Positions 32,101 through 34,513 of a stretch of 34,513 nt of DNA are shown here, one piece after another. Location: positions 1 through 34,513 of the forward strand of contig NZ_JAERRF010000052.1 in NCBI RefSeq assembly GCF_016741875.1. The letters run 5' to 3'. Position numbers and translations under genes: made by a program. How positions within the stretch are numbered: position 1 is the first letter of the stretch; each line of letters starts with the position of its first letter. The notes beneath the pieces are model-generated. The model was given only the letters and a program-made list of their open reading frames with translations, made no database searches and had not been told where the DNA came from. The DNA is from Streptomyces coffeae (GTDB lineage: Bacteria; Actinomycetota; Actinomycetes; Streptomycetales; Streptomycetaceae).

Positions 32101-34513
32101 GTCGGCCACCGCGTCCGCAGCCCCTGGTTCGAGCGGCATGGGGGTCCAGTCGACGGTGAACAGGCCGTCCGTGCGGTGTGCGTTCGCCATACGCAGCTGG
32201 TCCACGCTCGCGGGCCGCATGGCCACCGAGTCGACCGTCAGCACGGGCGCACCAACGGCATCGGCCACGGTCATCCGCAGCCCACGCTCACCCTCGGCGG
32301 TCTGCGGTTGGGGTGAGAGCCGGACTCGTACGGTCGTCGCCTCGGCCGCCCACAGCGCCACACCGTTCCACGCGAACGGCAACCACACCCGGCTGTCGGC
32401 GGGCTCGGTGTCCGTGGTGTCGAGTTGGCCGATGAGCAGGGCGGGGTGCAGTGCGGCGTCCAGCAGCACCGGGTGGATACCGAATCCCGCCTGATCGCCC
32501 GCGGTTTCGGGCAGTGCCACCTCGGCGAGCACATCCTCACCGTCCCGCCATGCGGCGCGCAGCCCCTGGAAGGACGGCCCGTACGCGTACCCCGAGGCCG
32601 CCACCCGTTCGTAGAAGCCCTCCACGTCCAGCGGGCGCGCGTCTACTGGTGGCCACACCGCGTCCAGGCCCGCTGCCTCCTGAGCACCGTCCGCGGGCGG
32701 GCTCAGCACACCCTCCGCATGGCAGACCCATCCGGCGTTCACGTCGGCGGTGTCCTCGGGGCGGGAGTAGATCTGTACATCACGGCGACCGTCGTCCCCA
32801 CGCGCGCCCACGACCACCTGCACCCGCAGCGCGCCCGACTCCGCCAGCACGAGTGGGAGTTGGAGCGTCAGCTCCTCCACACCGCCGCAGCCGACCTCGT
32901 CGGCAGCGCGCAGCATCCACTCGGCCAGGGCCGCCCCCGGCACCAGCACCGTGCCCGCCACCACATGGTCGTGGAGCCAGGGGTGCGCGCGTGCGGAGAT
33001 CCGGCCGGTCAGCACATGACCGCTGCCGTCGGCGAGTTCCACGGCGGCGCCCAGCAGAGGGTGTCCGGCGGAGGTCAGCCCCAGCTCGGAGGGGTCGCCC
33101 GCGCTGCCTCCGCGGCTGTCGAGCCAGTACCGCTCGCGCTGGAAGGCGTAGGTGGGCAGTTCCACCACGCGCGGCGGCGGAGAGGTGGGGTAGAGCGAGG
33201 TCCAGTCGACGGCGATCCCCGCGATGAACGCCTGGCCGAGTGACCTCACCAGCTGCTCCCGACCACCGTGGTCGCGGCGCAGCGTCGGTACCGTCACCGC
33301 CTCGACGCCCGTCTGTTCGAAGGTTTCCTGCATCCCGAGCGTCAGGACCGGATGGGTGCTCGCCTCGATGAACACCCGGTGGCCATCGGTCAGCAGCGCC
33401 TCGATCGTGTCGGCGAACCGTACCCGCTCCCGCAGATTGGTCACCCAGTACGCGGTGTCCAGCGTGGCGGTGTCGACCGGTCCGCCGGCCACCGTCGAGT
33501 AGAACGCGGTCCCCGAACCGGATGTGCCGACGGGGCTGATGCCGTCCAGGACGCGCATCAGCTCGTCGCGCAGAGTATCGACCTGGGGGCTGTGGGAGGC
33601 GTAGTCCACCTCGATCAGACGGGCCCGGCCGCCGCTCTCCTCACACGCCGCCACCACGGCGGCCAGGTGCTCCGGTGGGCCCGACACCACGGTGGACGCC
33701 GGCCCGTTGACGGCCGCCACCCCGACGTCGGCGGCCTGGTCGCCCAGTCCGGCGAGCAGCTTGACGGCCTGGTCGTGGCCCACGCCGAGGGATGCCATGG
33801 CGCCGCCACCGGCCAGCCGCCGTAGCGCCCGGCTGCGCAGGGCCACAACCTTCGCACCATCCTCCAACGACAGCGCACCCGCCACCACCGCCGCCGCGAT
33901 CTCCCCCTGACTGTGGCCCACCACCGCAGCGGGCCGCACACCGTATCCGGCCCAGACCGCCGCCAACGACACCATCACCGCCCACAACACCGGCTGCACC
34001 ACATCCACACGACCGAGGTCAGCGGCGCCCTCGGCACCCCGCAGCACCTCCGTCAACGACCAGTCCACATATGGAGCAAGCGCACGCTCACACTCGACCA
34101 CCCGCGCCGCGAACACCGGCGACGCGTCCAGCAGACCGGCACCCATACCCACCCACTGCGAACCCTGCCCCGGGAACACCAACACCGGGCCCGTATCGCT
34201 CGTGGTCAGGGCGGCACCGGACAACACAGGGCCCGCATCCGGCTCACCGGTCGCCAGTGCCCGTACCGCGGCGATCAGCTCATCACGGCCCTTGCCCATG
34301 ACCACCGCGCGGTGCTCGAACACCGAACGCGTTGTGATCAGGGACCATCCGATCTCGGCCGGGGTCGTCCCGGCGTCTCTCGCCAGCCGTGCCGCCAGTG
34401 CTGTGGCCTGGCCACGCAGAGCCTCGACGCTGCGTGCGGACAGTACCCAGGGCACAACCCCGGCCGGGCCGGCTGCGGGGTCCGTCGTCGATGCCGTGTC
34501 CTCCGGAACATGT
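29200..34513 (-). CDS. Type I PKS, 5'-truncated ('module E': AT-DH-ER-KR-ACP visible)
   Basis: The frame is open to the right edge (leading residues HVPEDTAS...), so the KS lies outside. Minus-strand order: AT (about 34200-33290) with Ser codon 33910-33912 (GHSQGE) and YASH from 33603 downward, predicting methylmalonyl-CoA; DH (about 33070-32270) with HVVAGTVLVP and LLDAALH; structural KR half; ER (about 31440-30540) with HAATGGVG and Val in GMVPG; KR (about 30530-30000) with GGTGTLG, LDD, FSSAAG and NYAAAN, a normal B type; ACP (about 29670-29470, GFDSL); docking tail ELFEFIDRELPS. Predicted product: a methyl-branched, fully reduced unit. The next gene, D, starts 16 bp after its stop. It carries the only TTA codon I found in the window (complement 31990-31992). 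Its DH and KR closely resemble those of module C, from which it differs mainly by having an ER. Confidence 0.95.
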   Translation of the reverse strand, partial: HVPEDTASTTDPAAGPAGVVPWVLSARSVEALRGQATALAARLARDAGTTPAEIGWSLITTRSVFEHRAVVMGKGRDELIAAVRALATGEPDAGPVLSGAALTTSDTGPVLVFPGQGSQWVGMGAGLLDASPVFAARVVECERALAPYVDWSLTEVLRGAEGAADLGRVDVVQPVLWAVMVSLAAVWAGYGVRPAAVVGHSQGEIAAAVVAGALSLEDGAKVVALRSRALRRLAGGGAMASLGVGHDQAVKLLAGLGDQAADVGVAAVNGPASTVVSGPPEHLAAVVAACEESGGRARLIEVDYASHSPQVDTLRDELMRVLDGISPVGTSGSGTAFYSTVAGGPVDTATLDTAYWVTNLRERVRFADTIEALLTDGHRVFIEASTHPVLTLGMQETFEQTGVEAVTVPTLRRDHGGREQLVRSLGQAFIAGIAVDWTSLYPTSPPPRVVELPTYAFQRERYWLDSRGGSAGDPSELGLTSAGHPLLGAAVELADGSGHVLTGRISARAHPWLHDHVVAGTVLVPGAALAEWMLRAADEVGCGGVEELTLQLPLVLAESGALRVQVVVGARGDDGRRDVQIYSRPEDTADVNAGWVCHAEGVLSPPADGAQEAAGLDAVWPPVDARPLDVEGFYERVAASGYAYGPSFQGLRAAWRDGEDVLAEVALPETAGDQAGFGIHPVLLDAALHPALLIGQLDTTDTEPADSRVWLPFAWNGVALWAAEATTVRVRLSPQPQTAEGERGLRMTVADAVGAPVLTVDSVAMRPASVDQLRMANAHRTDGLFTVDWTPMPLEPGAADAVADGDDWAVLGGEGHPDLAALITALDDGEPVPSVVLADVLSRDPEPGTDPWTDTGTDAERAAAEGLALAERTLELVQGWLAEPRLADARLMVLTRGAVAVHGTEGNPSTEARTNLAAAAVWGLVRSAQSENPGRFVLVDIDHGHHHGPGADGSRLSGDSVRAAVTRAVAADEPQLAVRAGRVLVPRLVRAGAGGAGLVGPVRQPAAWRLDTAGTATLENVAPVACPEVLEPLAAGQVRIAVHTAGVNFRDVLVSLGMVPGQTGLGGEGAGVVVAVGPDVTDVAVGDRVMGVLDQSFGPLAVTAARLVAPIPAGWSFQQAAAAPVAYLTAWYGLVELGGLRSGEAVLIHAATGGVGTAAVRIARHLGAEIYATAGPGKHPVLESMGIDAAHRASSRDLDFEDALREATGGRGVDVVLNSLTGEFIDASLRLLGDGGRLLEMGKTDIRDPEHIAALHPGVTYQVYDLITGAGPDLIHRMWHTLTQLFDCGVLDPLPVRSWPLSRAREALRCLSQAKHTGKLVLDVPAPVDPDGTVLITGGTGTLGGLAAEHLVRVWNMSHLLLVSRGGPDAPGAKELAARLEGLGAEVRIVAADVTDATAVNRLVADIDPAHPLTGVIHAAGVLDDAVVTSQTPERLARVWATKATAAAHLHAATAHLRLGMFVMFSSAAGVMGSPGQANYAAANAFCDALAAHRQAGGLSGVSVAWGLWADTSGMTGHLAEADLARMARSGIAAMPGEQALELLDAACWHGDPQPAAVQLDVRALAARPAGTLPALLRSLTADGTANRRTAATGRPATGLVSRLATLPPDEQHHVLLTLVRTQAAAVLGHGDVQAVSGDTPFKDMGFDSLTAVELRNRLSADTGLRLPATFVFRHPTPSAIAAELREKLCPEQEAAPAPVFGELEKLEAALAEFAYDEEARARLAKRLETLLWRLNDGSAETAGHTVDDGALESASDDELFEFIDRELPS
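31990..31992 (-). promoter_or_regulatory. TTA leucine codon (possible bldA control point)
   Basis: In-frame TTA in gene E (VVLADVLSRD), in the structural KR half between DH and ER. TTA codons are very rare in Streptomyces and need the late-expressed bldA tRNA. This would tie synthesis of the polyether backbone to development. The codon is seen directly; regulation is inferred. Confidence 0.6.
33706..34192 (-). repeat. AT-domain DNA tract near-identical to 26991-27477 (copy in gene E)
   Basis: Partner of the gene D tract, 6715 bp away in the same orientation. The match ends sharply at 34192, in the codons just before the FPGQGSQ motif. Confidence 0.9.

Noticed and set aside
1..34513. tRNA, rRNA, CRISPR, phage or resistance/transport genes
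   Set aside because: Non-coding gaps total only a few hundred bases and none holds a cloverleaf, repeat-spacer array or other RNA-like structure beyond the two terminator hairpins.

Overview
The window is very G+C rich, with G/C-ending codons, GTG and TTG starts, and large modular type I polyketide synthase (PKS) genes. This points to a Streptomyces or close relative. It is the middle of a polyether ionophore gene cluster. Two SnoaL-like proteins of the MonBI/MonBII (Lsd19) epoxide-opening cyclase family lie next to an FAD epoxidase of the MonCI/Lsd18/NanO type. A discrete chain-transfer KS (KSX), a discrete carrier protein (ACPX), a P450 and an alpha/beta hydrolase resembling the NanE/MonCII/NigCII release thioesterase complete this set.

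Layout. Plus strand 2-21720: the 3' part of a PKS gene ending in KR-ACP ('module A'); a fully reducing single-module PKS ('module B', KS-AT-DH-ER-KR-ACP); a single-module PKS with DH and KR ('module C'); two SnoaL-like cyclases; the epoxidase; KSX; ACPX. Several of these genes are coupled by overlap. A bidirectional hairpin terminator (21740-21781) separates ACPX from a minus-strand P450 (21800-23059). A short divergent region (23060-23244) holds a probable leaderless promoter for the hydrolase (23245-24114). A second hairpin terminator (24123-24171) separates the hydrolase from two co-directional minus-strand PKS genes. These are 'module E' (29200 to the right edge, 5'-truncated, AT-DH-ER-KR-ACP visible) and, transcribed after it, 'module D' (24186-29183, KS-AT-KR-ACP with a decayed KR). 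The gene order along the minus strand is E then D.

How the genes fit together (inference). A, B and C look like the last three extension steps: hydroxyl; methyl-branched methylene; methyl-branched enoyl. KSX, whose AT and KR are both degenerate, would move the finished chain from C to ACPX. There the epoxidase oxidises the chain alkenes, the SnoaL-like proteins open the epoxides into ether rings, and the hydrolase releases the acid. E (methylmalonyl, full reduction) followed by D (methylmalonyl, inactive KR, so a ketone) would supply the spiroketal carbonyl. This pattern matches the C1-C7 and C11-C15 segments of nigericin as I know its structure, with the P450 as candidate for the terminal C30 hydroxylation. 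Nigericin or a close relative is therefore my best guess, made from domain logic only; no database search was possible.

Other points: one TTA codon in PKS gene E suggests bldA dependence, and two pairs of AT domains are nearly identical at DNA level, which suggests recent gene conversion. No rRNA, tRNA, CRISPR array, insertion sequence or phage feature was seen. The whole window is coding apart from short gaps, the longest being 185 bp.
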